Below are positions 42,545 to 52,374 of a stretch of DNA of 64,000 nt, piece by piece. Source of the DNA: Porphyrobacter sp. YT40 (GTDB taxonomy: Bacteria; Pseudomonadota; Alphaproteobacteria; Sphingomonadales; Sphingomonadaceae); assembly GCF_006542605.1 (NCBI RefSeq), contig NZ_CP041223.1, positions 1-64,000 on the forward strand, in the 5' to 3' direction. Each line of letters begins with the position of its first letter. Within the stretch, counting starts at the first letter, position 1. Made by a program: the position numbers and the translations under genes. A model generated the notes under the pieces. That model was not told the DNA's origin. It did not search any database and was given only the letters and a program-made list of their open reading frames with translations.

Positions 42545-45154
42545 ATGGTCACAGCCTTTAGGACAAATTTGCTTTGTGCCACCGCGCTATCGATCGCGTG
42601 TGCGCTTGCAGTGCCGGCACATGCCCAGGACGCTGCATCGCAGGGCGAAAAGCCCGAGGCGCAGGAAGGTGGCCTTGAGACAATCGTCGTCACGGCGCAG
42701 AAGCGCGAACAGAATTTGCAGGATGTTCCGGCCGCCGTTTCCGCCATAGGCGGCGAGACGCTGCGCACGCGCGGCATCACGGAGACCTCAGACTTGATGG
42801 GCGCGACCCCCAGCCTGCAAGTCACCACTCCCTATGGTCGCACCCAACCGAATTTCTCGCTGCGCGGGATTTCAGTGGCGAACGAATTTTCCGCCTCCAC
42901 TGCGTCGCCGGTTGGCGTCTATGTCGATGAAGTCTATCAGAGCTTCCGGGCGAGCCATGGCCTGCAACTCTATGACATCGACCGGGTCGAGGTACTGCGC
43001 GGACCGCAAGGAACACTCTACGGTCGCAACACCACGGGTGGCGCGATCAGCTTCTTCACGCGCAAGCCGGATCTGGGAGAGGCCAATGGCTATCTGACCG
43101 CCGGCTATGCCAATTACGACACTTTCACGGTGCAGGGCGCCGCTGAAGCGACGCTGGTTCCCGACATCTTGGGCGTCCGCGTCGCCGGTACTTTTGCAAA
43201 AGGGGATGGTTGGCAGCGCAATGTACTGCCTGGGAATGAGCGCGACCTAGGGACCACCGATACGATCGGCGGTCGCATCTCGATCCGCTTCCGGCCCGAT
43301 CCCGATCTCGACATCAATTTGAAGCTCTATGCCGCGAAGGACGATCCATGGGGCACCGCGCCCTATGCAGGTGGTCAACTCGCGGGCGGGCAGGATGCGC
43401 TCGGCTATTCGCGTTACGATCCGCAACCTTTCCTAGGCGGGCGGTTGCTGCGTGACAATGAGGTCGCAGTTGATCGGGTAGGTAAGAACATCAGCAAGTC
43501 GAAAGGGATAGCCCTCAACATCAAATGGGATGTCAGCGACCAATTCTCCGTCACCTCGATTACCGGCTACGACACCGGCGACTATATCAACAATCCTGAT
43601 GATTGCGATGGCGGCCCAGCCGATCTCTGCTCGATCGGCCTCACGTCGACGAGCAAGAATTTCAACCAGGATCTGCGTTTCAGCTATTCGAACGACCGCC
43701 TCGATATCATTGCCGGCCTTTATTATGGCAGGGACAAGGTCAAGACGGTCAACTACCCGGACTTTTTCGGGGCGCTGAGGCCGCTGCTGCTTGGCGCCGG
43801 TCTTCCGGGCAGCTACAATAACGCCGCAATCGGAACGCCCGACGCGATCCGCTATATCCCAGCCTTTGCCGCCAATCCGGCGTTGGGGCCTGGCGATGCC
43901 GGATTCTGCGACGCGATCGAGATCAATCCCAACGGCTTCCTTGATGCACGCTCGCTGATTGCACTCCAGACCGACATCGCGATCAATAATACGGGCAATG
44001 GCGGCATGGGGGGTAGCTTTTCGGCGGGCTGCGCCGGGGCAGGCGCGCCTCCGTTCACCCCGATCCTCGGCGAACAGCGTTTTGACGTGTCGCGCCCCTC
44101 GAAGGCGATCTACGGCGACGTAACCTGGAAAACGACCGAGCGGCTGACCGTGGCGGTGGGTGCACGCTACACCCAGGATAAGGTCAATTACCTTAACGGC
44201 AGCACTTTCCTCTATGCGCTCGACGGTACGACGCCGGTTGTCAACCTGATCCCCTACAGCAATCCATACAACCCCAATCTCGCGCCGCTTGAGCAGCGCG
44301 AAAAGGCAAACAGGCTAACCGGCCGTATCAATGTCAGCTATGAGTTCGCCGATGATATCATGGGCTATCTCCAGTACAGTCGCGGTTACCGCAGCGGCAG
44401 CTTCAACGGGCTTGCCTATCAGGGCGTCAATCAAGTCTATTATATCCAGCCTGAAAAGGTGAATGCATATGAGGCGGGGCTCAAAACCCGGCTGTTCGAT
44501 CGCCGCGTCCAACTTAACCTCGCGGGCTTCTACTACGAGTATTCGAATCACCAAGTAACGCAGGTGGTTGGCGCTACAACCTTCACGCGCAGCGCCAATG
44601 GTCGCCTGTTCGGTGGCGAGGCCGAACTCGCCTGGCAGGTGGCCGATACGTTGCGTTTCGATGCTTCGCTGGGCTATCTCAACAGCAAGTACAAAGGCAA
44701 TGTGATCGATCCGGCAAACCCGGCAAGCCCGACATTGAACGTCAACGGCAATCCCTTCCCGAACGCGCCGGAGGTTACGTTCCAGGCCGGATTCGACTGG
44801 GATATGATCGATGACGGCACCAACAAGCTGACCTTGCGCGGTGATGCGTCCTACATGGGCAAGTACTATTTTGATCCGTTCAAGAATTATGGGCAGACAC
44901 CGTGCGATACACCCCCAGCGGGATCGAACATAACGCTCGCGGGTAAGGCGATTACATGCGCAAATCCGGGCTACTGGCTCGCCAATGCGCGATTAACCTA
45001 TGCGCACGACAATATGTCGGTTAGCTTGTGGGCGAAGAATCTGTTCGACAAATATTACTACACCTACGGCCTCAACCTGAACGTGTTCGGCTACGATTAT
45101 CTGAACCGCGGCATGCCGCGCACTTATGGCGTCGAAGCGACAGTCAAGTTCTGA
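42545..45154 (+). CDS. TonB-dependent outer-membrane receptor (locus 2, first gene)
   Basis: The 869-residue protein starts at ATG 42545 after GGGGAGGG; the frame is open from 42449. It has a signal peptide (cleavage near VPAHAQ), a TonB box (ETIVVTAQKREQNLQDVPAA) and a plug ending VEVLRGPQGTLYGRNTTGGA. The long barrel terminates in a Phe (YGVEATVKF). Repeated cysteines in extracellular loops (for example DDCDGGPADLCS) suggest disulfides. It heads an operon of alcohol oxidation and beta-oxidation genes and should import their substrate. Confidence 0.93.
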   Translation: MVTAFRTNLLCATALSIACALAVPAHAQDAASQGEKPEAQEGGLETIVVTAQKREQNLQDVPAAVSAIGGETLRTRGITETSDLMGATPSLQVTTPYGRTQPNFSLRGISVANEFSASTASPVGVYVDEVYQSFRASHGLQLYDIDRVEVLRGPQGTLYGRNTTGGAISFFTRKPDLGEANGYLTAGYANYDTFTVQGAAEATLVPDILGVRVAGTFAKGDGWQRNVLPGNERDLGTTDTIGGRISIRFRPDPDLDINLKLYAAKDDPWGTAPYAGGQLAGGQDALGYSRYDPQPFLGGRLLRDNEVAVDRVGKNISKSKGIALNIKWDVSDQFSVTSITGYDTGDYINNPDDCDGGPADLCSIGLTSTSKNFNQDLRFSYSNDRLDIIAGLYYGRDKVKTVNYPDFFGALRPLLLGAGLPGSYNNAAIGTPDAIRYIPAFAANPALGPGDAGFCDAIEINPNGFLDARSLIALQTDIAINNTGNGGMGGSFSAGCAGAGAPPFTPILGEQRFDVSRPSKAIYGDVTWKTTERLTVAVGARYTQDKVNYLNGSTFLYALDGTTPVVNLIPYSNPYNPNLAPLEQREKANRLTGRINVSYEFADDIMGYLQYSRGYRSGSFNGLAYQGVNQVYYIQPEKVNAYEAGLKTRLFDRRVQLNLAGFYYEYSNHQVTQVVGATTFTRSANGRLFGGEAELAWQVADTLRFDASLGYLNSKYKGNVIDPANPASPTLNVNGNPFPNAPEVTFQAGFDWDMIDDGTNKLTLRGDASYMGKYYFDPFKNYGQTPCDTPPAGSNITLAGKAITCANPGYWLANARLTYAHDNMSVSLWAKNLFDKYYYTYGLNLNVFGYDYLNRGMPRTYGVEATVKF

Positions 45155-45239
45155 TCGCTGCTGCGACGGGGGCGGCGGGCATCCTCTCCCGCCCGCTGCC
45201 CCCGATTTTTCGACCTGACTTTCAGACCGAGGAGCTTCC

Positions 45240-45383
45240 ATGATGCGTTCCACCGGCAACGGTCCCTCATTCATCGGCACGGCGTACAGAATCGAGCGCG
45301 CTGCGATCACTGAGATCGGCGCAGCTGAAAGCACCGCCCAGGCGAGCAGCGCCGAGCGGCCGGCGCGCCTCCGGACGATTTAA
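45240..45383 (+). CDS. Small reading frame before the aldehyde dehydrogenase gene, 47 residues
   Basis: GAGGAG lies six bases upstream of the ATG, and the TAA is followed one base later by the GTG of the dehydrogenase gene, which has no good ribosome binding site of its own. The product (MMRSTGNGPSFIGTAYRIER, then Ala/Glu-rich) matches no family. Its likely value is translational coupling; whether the peptide matters is unknown. Confidence 0.4.
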   Translation: MMRSTGNGPSFIGTAYRIERAAITEIGAAESTAQASSAERPARLRTI

Positions 45384-45384
45384 C

Positions 45385-46809
45385 GTGGATGCGTCTTGGA
45401 ACAGAACTGAGCTGGAACGAATTTTCGCGACCCAACGCGAAGGGACGCGTGAGCAGGTTTCGCGCAGCTACGAAGAACGCATGGACCTGCTCGGGCGCCT
45501 TGGCCGGATATTTGAGCAGCACAGAGACGAATTGGTCGATGCCGTTGCCGCCGATTTCGGCATTCGATCCCGCTACGAGACTATCCTGCTCGACCTGATG
45601 CTTGGCATATCGGAAATTAAATTTGCGCGCCGCAATCTGAAGACGTGGCTGAGGCCGCGGCGGGTGAAGACTGACATCTTCGGCCTTCCCGGTTCATCGC
45701 GCCTGGTCCCCCAGCCCCTAGGTGTGGTGGGCGTTCTCGGCACGTGGAACTATCCGCTCGGCACCATATTCGTTGGCGCGGCCGGTGCATTGGCGGCCGG
45801 CAACCGCGTGATCGCAAAGCCGAGCGAAGTTTCCGCCAACGCCGCCGAAGCCAGCGAGCGGCTTGTGCGCCGGTATTTCGCCGAAGAGGAATTCGCGATT
45901 GTCCAGGGCGGGCCCGACATGGCACAGGCGATGACGGCCCTACCTTTCGACCATATTCTCTTCACCGGTTCACCCGCGGTTGGCCGCAAAGTCTATGAAG
46001 CGGCGGCTGCCAACCTTACACCTGTTACTCTGGAACTTGGCGGCAAATGCCCTGCCATCGTGGGCAAGGGTGCATCGCTTGCACAAGTCTGTGAAAGCTT
46101 AGTGTTCGGCAAGCTGCTCAACGCCGGCCAGACCTGCATCGCCGCTGACTATGCCTTCGTCCATGTCGATCAGATGGAAAGCTTCGTCGCCGCACTCCGC
46201 GCTCAGGTTGCCAAATGCTACCCCAACGCGGCAAGCAACCCCGATTTCACCAGTATCATCAATGACCGACAGTTCGCGCGGCTCCAAGGTTTGCTCGATG
46301 ATGCCGAAGCCAAGGGCGCGACGGTGCTCAACCTCTCGGACAACGGCGATGGAACGCTTCCTGAACGGCATCGGATCGTGCCGTTGGCGGTTCTCGACGT
46401 TACCGATGACATGGCGATGATGCAGGAGGAGATTTTCGGACCGATCCTGCCGATCATGCCATATCGCTCCGAAGACGATCTCATTCGCTACGTAAACCGG
46501 CATGAGCGCCCGCTGGCGCTCTATTATTTTGGCGACGAAAGTGAGGAACGGCGCAAGATCATTTCCGAAACGCACGCTGGCGGCGTGACTCTCAACGGCA
46601 CGGTCATGCACGTCTTCCAGCGCCGGCTGCCTTTCGGTGGCATCGGACAGAGCGGCATCGGTGCCTATACCGGCGTCGCCAGTTTCGAGCGCTTCACTCA
46701 TTACAAGCCGGTGTTCTCTCAGCCGAAACTCAGCCTGCTTGGTCAACTTCTGCCACCCTATTCGAGCAAGACCGAAGGACTACTCAACATCTTCGAAAAG
46801 ATCCTCTGA
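45385..46809 (+). CDS. Aldehyde dehydrogenase, coniferyl-aldehyde dehydrogenase type
   Basis: The 474-residue NAD(P)-dependent enzyme oxidises an aldehyde to the acid. GVVGVLGTWNYPLG starts the cofactor domain, ELGGKCP holds the general base Glu217 and NAGQTC the catalytic Cys251; PFGGIGQSGIGAYTG is the C-terminal signature. The short C-terminal half and ITLNGT-like segment (GVTLNGTVMHV) fit the class 3/coniferyl-type group. The start is GTG 45385. It should take the aldehyde made by the GMC enzyme encoded next. Confidence 0.92.
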   Translation: MDASWNRTELERIFATQREGTREQVSRSYEERMDLLGRLGRIFEQHRDELVDAVAADFGIRSRYETILLDLMLGISEIKFARRNLKTWLRPRRVKTDIFGLPGSSRLVPQPLGVVGVLGTWNYPLGTIFVGAAGALAAGNRVIAKPSEVSANAAEASERLVRRYFAEEEFAIVQGGPDMAQAMTALPFDHILFTGSPAVGRKVYEAAAANLTPVTLELGGKCPAIVGKGASLAQVCESLVFGKLLNAGQTCIAADYAFVHVDQMESFVAALRAQVAKCYPNAASNPDFTSIINDRQFARLQGLLDDAEAKGATVLNLSDNGDGTLPERHRIVPLAVLDVTDDMAMMQEEIFGPILPIMPYRSEDDLIRYVNRHERPLALYYFGDESEERRKIISETHAGGVTLNGTVMHVFQRRLPFGGIGQSGIGAYTGVASFERFTHYKPVFSQPKLSLLGQLLPPYSSKTEGLLNIFEKIL

Positions 46810-46885
46810 CGTGGCTGCGGCGGTTGATGCTGGCATGTTGCATGACGCCGGGTCGCCAGCATGGGTCGAATGACAAGGGAAGCAA

Positions 46886-48520
46886 ATGGCTGACTATGTA
46901 ATTATTGGAGGTGGGTCGTCGGGCGGCGTTATCGCCAGCCGGTTGTCCGAGGACCCCGATGTCACCGTTTGCCTGCTCGAGGCAGGCGGCCCAGGCACCT
47001 CGCCGCTTGTGTCCACGCCCGGCGCTTTTGCGGCGCTGATCCAAGACTATCGGATCAATACGCTCAACTGGCGGTTCAACACCGACCCTTCAAAGGCGCT
47101 CAACGACCGCCGCCTCTACAATCCGCGCGGGAAGATGCTGGGTGGATCGAGCGGTATGAACGGGATGGTCTATATCCGCGGCGACCGGTCGGATTTCGAC
47201 CACTGGGCCGAACTCGGCAACGACGGCTGGGGTTACAACGATGTCCTGTCCTATTTCCGCAAGGCTGAGAATAATGAGCGCGGTGAGGATGAGTTTCACG
47301 GCTCGTCGGGACCGCTTCACGTATCCAACGGCAAGCGCGAATTCGATGTCTATGATGCTTTCATCGAGGCGGCGACTGGACTGGACCATCAAGCCAATCC
47401 GGACTTCAATGGGGCCAGCCAGGAAGGTGTCGGCATCTATCAGTTTACCGTGAAGGACGGGAAGCGCGCCAGCGTGAAGGCGTGTTACCTTGATCCGGTG
47501 ATGGGCAGGCGCGGCAACCTCCGCGTCGAAGTACATGCCCGCGTCCATCGTATCAGGTTTGAGGGCAACCGCGCGGTGGCAGTCGAGTATTCCCAGGACG
47601 GGCAGTTGAAGACGATCCCGTGCGAAAAGGAAGTCATTGTCAGCGGCGGCGCCTATAATTCGCCCCAACTGTTGATGCTTTCCGGTATCGGACCGCGTGA
47701 TGAGTTGGAGAAGCATGGAATCGAAGTGATTCATGATATTCCCGGTGTCGGCCAGAATCTTCACGACCATCCTGACCTGATGCTGGTCTACCAGTCGAAG
47801 AAGCGGCTCGGGATCGCACTCAATGTCGTTGGCGCGATCAAGACCGTGCGAGACCTATTCCAGTATCTCACGCAAAGGAAAAGCTGGCTGGCATCGCCGC
47901 CCACGGCTGCAGGCGGTTTCTTGCGATCCGCGCCGGGGCAGAACCGGGCGGATTGCCAGGTCCATGTCGTGCCGCTCGCCTATCGCGACCATGCGCGCGA
48001 CTACAAGCTGATGACGAAATGGGGCTATACGATCATTCTCAATATTGGGCGCCCAAAGAGCCGCGGCTGGGTTGCCTTACATGACTCAAACCCCGAATCC
48101 GATCCCAAGATAGACCTCAATCTCTTGAGTCATCCCGACGACCTCAAGACGTTGCGCAATGCCTTCCGTGTCGTGCAGGAGATCCTGCATTCGGATCGCA
48201 TGAAGGCGATGATGAAACGGCCTCTCTATCCTGACCGCTACCTTGAAACTGATGAAGAGATCGACGCCTATATCCGGGCAGAAGCCAATCATGCTTATCA
48301 TCCGGTGGGAACATGCAAGATGGGCACCGACGAGATGGCGGTGGTCGACAACCGCCTGCGCGTTCACGGCCTCGCAAATATCCGCGTGGCCGATGCCTCG
48401 ATCATGCCATCAATCGTCAACGGCAACACCAATGCAACCTGCATCATGATCGGCGAGAAAGCCGCCGACATGATCCGGCACGATAATATGAGCAGCAAGA
48501 ATAGCATCGCAGAATATTGA
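46886..48520 (+). CDS. GMC-family alcohol oxidoreductase
   Basis: The 544-residue FAD enzyme begins MADYVIIGGGSSGGVIASRL (dinucleotide-binding loop) and has GKMLGGSSGMNGMVYIRG and SGGAYNSPQLLMLSGIG, the two GMC signatures. NHAYHPVGTCKMG with GNTNATC provides the active-site His and Asn. It oxidises a primary alcohol to the aldehyde. Length and neighbourhood recall polyethylene glycol dehydrogenase of sphingomonads, but substrate cannot be read from sequence. Its last ten codons form the module at 48488. Confidence 0.93.
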   Translation: MADYVIIGGGSSGGVIASRLSEDPDVTVCLLEAGGPGTSPLVSTPGAFAALIQDYRINTLNWRFNTDPSKALNDRRLYNPRGKMLGGSSGMNGMVYIRGDRSDFDHWAELGNDGWGYNDVLSYFRKAENNERGEDEFHGSSGPLHVSNGKREFDVYDAFIEAATGLDHQANPDFNGASQEGVGIYQFTVKDGKRASVKACYLDPVMGRRGNLRVEVHARVHRIRFEGNRAVAVEYSQDGQLKTIPCEKEVIVSGGAYNSPQLLMLSGIGPRDELEKHGIEVIHDIPGVGQNLHDHPDLMLVYQSKKRLGIALNVVGAIKTVRDLFQYLTQRKSWLASPPTAAGGFLRSAPGQNRADCQVHVVPLAYRDHARDYKLMTKWGYTIILNIGRPKSRGWVALHDSNPESDPKIDLNLLSHPDDLKTLRNAFRVVQEILHSDRMKAMMKRPLYPDRYLETDEEIDAYIRAEANHAYHPVGTCKMGTDEMAVVDNRLRVHGLANIRVADASIMPSIVNGNTNATCIMIGEKAADMIRHDNMSSKNSIAEY

Positions 48521-48529
48521 ATTGGACGA
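48488..48529 (+). repeat. Ten-codon module, copy B (end of the GMC gene)
   Basis: ATG to TGA encodes MSSKNSIAEY in frame with the GMC oxidoreductase, whose stop codon is the module's stop. ATTGGACGA follows as in the other copies. Here the module is therefore the true C-terminus of a protein, while in the other two it stands alone upstream of TonB receptor genes. Confidence 0.7.
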
Positions 48530-48587
48530 TTGGATCAATGCTGCAGACACAGATGCTTACGAAAAGAAGTCCGGAGAGGCCTATCGC

Positions 48588-48650
48588 ATGTCAGTTTATT
48601 ATGTGTCGACTGCGCCATTGTGGGCGAGCGCCTTAGAGGAGCGCGGCTGA
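48588..48650 (+). CDS. Possible 20-codon leader of the acyl-CoA ligase gene
   Basis: GGAGAGG lies seven bases before an ATG that opens a 20-codon frame (MSVYYVSTAPLWASALEERG). Its TGA overlaps the ligase ATG as TGATG. The frame is open further upstream without an ATG. It may couple translation; a remnant of a lost gene is an alternative. Confidence 0.3.
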   Translation: MSVYYVSTAPLWASALEERG

Positions 48651-50194
48651 TGGACGTCCGTACGCAAATACGTCGCGCCGCACGTTATTTCGCCCAGCAA
48701 GAGGCTCTCGTTCACGGCCACAGGCGGTTGACTTTCTCGGAAGCCTGGTTGCGCGGCGTGAAGCTCGCAAATGCTCTTGCGGAGTGCGGCCTTCAACCGG
48801 GTGACCGGATTGCTACGCTGGAGAAGAACTCCATCGAGGCCGCCGACATCATACTGGCGGCTGCCATTGGAAACTATACGCGTGTTCCTCTCTATGCGCG
48901 CAACCGATGTGAAGCGCACGCCCATATGATCGCGAGTACCGGATCTCGGTTGGCGCTGGTCGATGAGGCATTGGCTTCGGAGTTGGCGGGGCTGGATGCC
49001 CAAGCTCCGACGCTTGAGCGGATCATTATCCGCGATCACAACTATGAGAATTGGTTGGCGACAGCCTCGGACCGGGATCCCGATCCCGTCGTCGCGCCGG
49101 AGGACTATTGTGTCATCCGCCACACCGGCGGCACGACGGGCAAACCCAAGGGCGTTGCCTATCGGCACCGTTCATGGATGACGATCTCCGCCGCATTTTT
49201 GAGCATCGGCCCCCAAGTGGCTCCAGGGGATGCCATTCTGCATGTCGGCCCGTTGTCCCATGCATCGGGCTTCCTGTTCGTGCCGGCCTGGTATTGCGGC
49301 GCCCGCAACGTGATGATGGACGGCTTCGATCCAGCGTCCTTTCTTGACACTCTCGAGCAGGAACGGATCAGCCATGCCTTTGTAGCCCCCACCATGCTCA
49401 ATGCCATAGTGCATCACGACGGGGCATATGGCCGCCACTTTCCGAATTTGAAGTTTCTGCTGAGTGCTTCAGCGCCGATCTCCGAGCCGACGCTTCGCAA
49501 GTCGTGCCAGATATTCGGGAATCATGTTCTTCATTCGGCCTATGGACAGACCGAAATCCTGCCCATCGCGTCTATGGGGCCCAACGAGTGGTTCGGCGAA
49601 TTTGAAGGTTCTGCCCCAATTCGGGCGGTCGGACGTCCCATGAGTGGCGCCGATATCGAAATCCGTAACGAGGACGGAAAGGTGCTGGGACCAAACGAGC
49701 CCGGCGAGATCGTCGCACGGTTCGAAAATGGCCAGATGGAGGAATTCTGGAACGATCCGGAGGAAACCGCCCGGCGCATGGAAGATGGCTGGGTCAAAAC
49801 CGGCGATGTCGGCATGATCGACACAAACGGATTTTTGTATCTGCTCGATCGCAACAACGACATGATCGTGTCAGGCGGCTTCAATATCTATCCCACCGAA
49901 ATCGAAAACGTAATTGCCGACCATCCCGGTGTACTCGAGGTCGCGGTCTTTGGCGTGCCCCATGAAAAATGGGGTGAAACGCCGCTTGCAATGGTGCGTG
50001 TCAAGCCCGGAGCACAAATCACGGAGACCGAGATAATAGATTTGGTGCGCCAGCGTCTGGGCTCCGCAAAAAAGCCAAGCAAGGTCGTTTTTACCGCCGA
50101 GCCACTGCCGTTGAGCAATGTCGGAAAGGTGCTTCGTTCAAAGCTTCGAGAGCCCTATTGGGCGGGCCAGGACCGGCGCATTTCGGGGGCATGA
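48650..50194 (+). CDS. Acyl-CoA ligase (AMP-binding, ANL superfamily)
   Basis: The 514-residue enzyme activates a carboxylic acid with ATP and CoA. HTGGTTGKPKG near residue 158 is the phosphate-binding loop, YGQTE near 302 the adenine site, WVKTGDVG and DRNNDMIVSGGFNIYPTEIE the hinge region, and AKKPSKVVFTAEPLPLSNVGK holds the catalytic lysine. I chose ATG 48650 with AGAGGAG upstream; the frame is open from 48530. It should convert the acid made by the aldehyde dehydrogenase to a thioester for beta-oxidation. Confidence 0.92.
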   Translation: MDVRTQIRRAARYFAQQEALVHGHRRLTFSEAWLRGVKLANALAECGLQPGDRIATLEKNSIEAADIILAAAIGNYTRVPLYARNRCEAHAHMIASTGSRLALVDEALASELAGLDAQAPTLERIIIRDHNYENWLATASDRDPDPVVAPEDYCVIRHTGGTTGKPKGVAYRHRSWMTISAAFLSIGPQVAPGDAILHVGPLSHASGFLFVPAWYCGARNVMMDGFDPASFLDTLEQERISHAFVAPTMLNAIVHHDGAYGRHFPNLKFLLSASAPISEPTLRKSCQIFGNHVLHSAYGQTEILPIASMGPNEWFGEFEGSAPIRAVGRPMSGADIEIRNEDGKVLGPNEPGEIVARFENGQMEEFWNDPEETARRMEDGWVKTGDVGMIDTNGFLYLLDRNNDMIVSGGFNIYPTEIENVIADHPGVLEVAVFGVPHEKWGETPLAMVRVKPGAQITETEIIDLVRQRLGSAKKPSKVVFTAEPLPLSNVGKVLRSKLREPYWAGQDRRISGA

Positions 50195-50260
50195 CCGACG
50201 CAGCCATCCTAGCCACATCCTCTATTCCGGTGACCGCCTGCCGGCGCGCGGGAGACTGCA

Positions 50261-51055
50261 ATGGACTATGAATACATCCTGGTTGAGCAACGCGGCCCAG
50301 CGCTTTGGGTGACCCTCAACCGGCCGGCAGCGTTGAACAGTCTGTCGTTGGCTTTGGCCGAGGAACTCGCCGCAGCGATCGAGGCAGCGGAAGCAGATGC
50401 GACGGTGCGCGCTTGCATTCTTACCGGCGCCGGACGGGCGTTTTGCGCTGGCGCGGATCTGCTCGCAATTGGCGATGGAACAGGCGGACAAACTCTCGCC
50501 GAACGCTTAAATCTGTTTCTGCCGCCGCTCGGTCAGGCTTTTAACAGGATCGAGACGTCGCGCCTTCCGATAATTGCGGCGGTCAACGGCCTTACGCTCG
50601 CCGGCGGCTTGGAACTGGTGTTGTGCTGTGATCTCGTCATTGCCGCGCACCCGGCCAGATTTGGCGACGCCCATGCAAATTACGGCCTGTTGCCCGGCGG
50701 TGGAGGGTCGGTTCGACTCCCTAGGAAGATCGGCGAAGCGCGTGCGAAACATCTGATGATGACCGGCGGGACCATCTCGGCTGCCGAGATGAAGGAAGCC
50801 GGACTCGTGACCCAACTGGTTGCTCCCGAGGATCTCATTGCGGCAGCGCAAGCGCTGGTAGAATCTCTTGCAGAAAAGAGCCGGCCAGGGCTCGCCTACA
50901 TGAAGCAGCTAGTCCGCGCTGCGCAGGATAGCTCGCTCGAAGTCGGGCTGCGTCAGGAACTCGAAGCCATGGCTGCTTACGCCTTGTCCAACGACATTGT
51001 CGAAGGACTGGCGGCATTCCGGGAGAAGCGGAAGCCCGATTTTTCCGACCGGTGA
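50261..51055 (+). CDS. Enoyl-CoA hydratase/isomerase
   Basis: The 264-residue crotonase-fold protein has GAGRAFCAGADLLAIG (oxyanion hole and acidic region) and AAVNGLTLAGGLELVLCCDL, then GLLPGGGGSVRLPRKIG. The second conserved Glu of classical hydratases is replaced by Gly-rich sequence near 'GGGG', so hydratase or isomerase cannot be decided. GGGAGA lies five bases before the ATG. It sits between the ligase and thiolase genes in the operon. Confidence 0.9.
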   Translation: MDYEYILVEQRGPALWVTLNRPAALNSLSLALAEELAAAIEAAEADATVRACILTGAGRAFCAGADLLAIGDGTGGQTLAERLNLFLPPLGQAFNRIETSRLPIIAAVNGLTLAGGLELVLCCDLVIAAHPARFGDAHANYGLLPGGGGSVRLPRKIGEARAKHLMMTGGTISAAEMKEAGLVTQLVAPEDLIAAAQALVESLAEKSRPGLAYMKQLVRAAQDSSLEVGLRQELEAMAAYALSNDIVEGLAAFREKRKPDFSDR

Positions 51056-51086
51056 GACCTGATCGGATGCGGAACACATTGGAAGA

Positions 51087-52337
51087 ATGGATCAACGAAT
51101 GACCGACATATTCGTCATGGGGGTTGGGATGACCCCGTTCGGAAAACAGTTCGACAAGAGCCTGAAAATGCTCTGCGCCGAAGCTTCGTCGCAGGCCTTT
51201 TCCGACGCAGGATGCACCGCCGGCGATGTCGAAGCCATCTTCTTCGGCAATTGCGTCCAGGGGCATATGGAGGGCCAGGACATGATCCGCGGCGAAATCG
51301 TGGCGCGAGCGATGGGCATCTCAAGCGTTCCCGTGGTGAATGTCGAAAACGCATGTGCGACGGCTTCCACGGCCTTGCACATGGCCGCCGCCTATGTTCG
51401 ATCGGGGGCAGCGGATGTCGTACTCGCGCTCGGCGCGGAGAAGATGTACTCGCCCGACAAGGCGCTCATGTTCAGTGCATTCGATGGCGCTTGGGACGTG
51501 CATGAAACCGAGTCGGGCCGCGCGCAGCTGCTGGCCATGGGCAATGGCGTCGATGTTCCGGAAGGAACGACATCGAGTCAGCCTTACAGCGTTTTCATGG
51601 ATGTATACGCCGCGATGGCACGCGCGCACATGAAGACCTACGGCTCGACGCAAGCGCAAATCGCGGCCGTCTCGGCGAAAAATCACATGCATTCGACGCG
51701 CAATCTGCTTGCCCAGTATCGCCTCCCATATACCGTCGAAAGTGTACTCGCTGCGCCTCCGATCGTTTACCCGTTCACACTGCCGATGTGCTCCCCGATC
51801 AGCGACGGCGCCGCCGCTGCGATCATCTGCAGCGAAGCCGGTCGGCGCAAACTGTCGGCAGCCCCGGACAGGGCGCTAAGAATCCTGGCGTCTGTGCTGC
51901 AAACCGGCGCCGCGCGCGATCCCTTTGATTATGACCACCATGTCAGCCGCCTTGCGGCGAACCGGGCCTATGCGATGGCCGGCGTGGGGCCAGAAGATAT
52001 TGGCGTCGCGGAGGTGCATGACGCCACGGCGGTTGGCGAGATCATTGAAATCGAGGCGCTCGGCCTGACGCCGCCTGGCGAGGGCGGACTCGCGGCAGAG
52101 CGCGGTGAGACGGCGCTGGGTGGGCGTATTCCGGTAAACACGTCGGGCGGGCTTGAATGCAAGGGACATCCGATCGGCGCCACCGGGCTCGGCCAAATCT
52201 ACGAGCTTGCGCTGCAATTGCGCGGCGAGGCGGAAGATCGACAGGTTCCGAATGCCCGGTTCGCGATCGCGCAGAACGGCGGAGGTTTCATCGGGGTGGA
52301 AGAGGCGGTGGTCGCCGTCACGATCCTGGGCCGGTAG
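51087..52337 (+). CDS. Thiolase-superfamily protein (SCP-x/lipid-transfer type)
   Basis: The 416-residue product should cleave a 3-ketoacyl-CoA with CoA. Cys90 in NVENACATASTALHM is the nucleophile and His361 in GLECKGHPIGATG the base. The C-terminal CxGGG motif of classical thiolases reads QNGGGF here, so the second catalytic Cys is missing, as in SCP-x-like relatives used for branched or steroid chains. The start may be ATG 51087 or 51099 (MTDIFVMGVGMTPFG). Confidence 0.9.
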   Translation: MDQRMTDIFVMGVGMTPFGKQFDKSLKMLCAEASSQAFSDAGCTAGDVEAIFFGNCVQGHMEGQDMIRGEIVARAMGISSVPVVNVENACATASTALHMAAAYVRSGAADVVLALGAEKMYSPDKALMFSAFDGAWDVHETESGRAQLLAMGNGVDVPEGTTSSQPYSVFMDVYAAMARAHMKTYGSTQAQIAAVSAKNHMHSTRNLLAQYRLPYTVESVLAAPPIVYPFTLPMCSPISDGAAAAIICSEAGRRKLSAAPDRALRILASVLQTGAARDPFDYDHHVSRLAANRAYAMAGVGPEDIGVAEVHDATAVGEIIEIEALGLTPPGEGGLAAERGETALGGRIPVNTSGGLECKGHPIGATGLGQIYELALQLRGEAEDRQVPNARFAIAQNGGGFIGVEEAVVAVTILGR

Positions 52338-52374
52338 TTGTCAGAGCGCGCCTAGGGAAACACGGGGTCACGAT

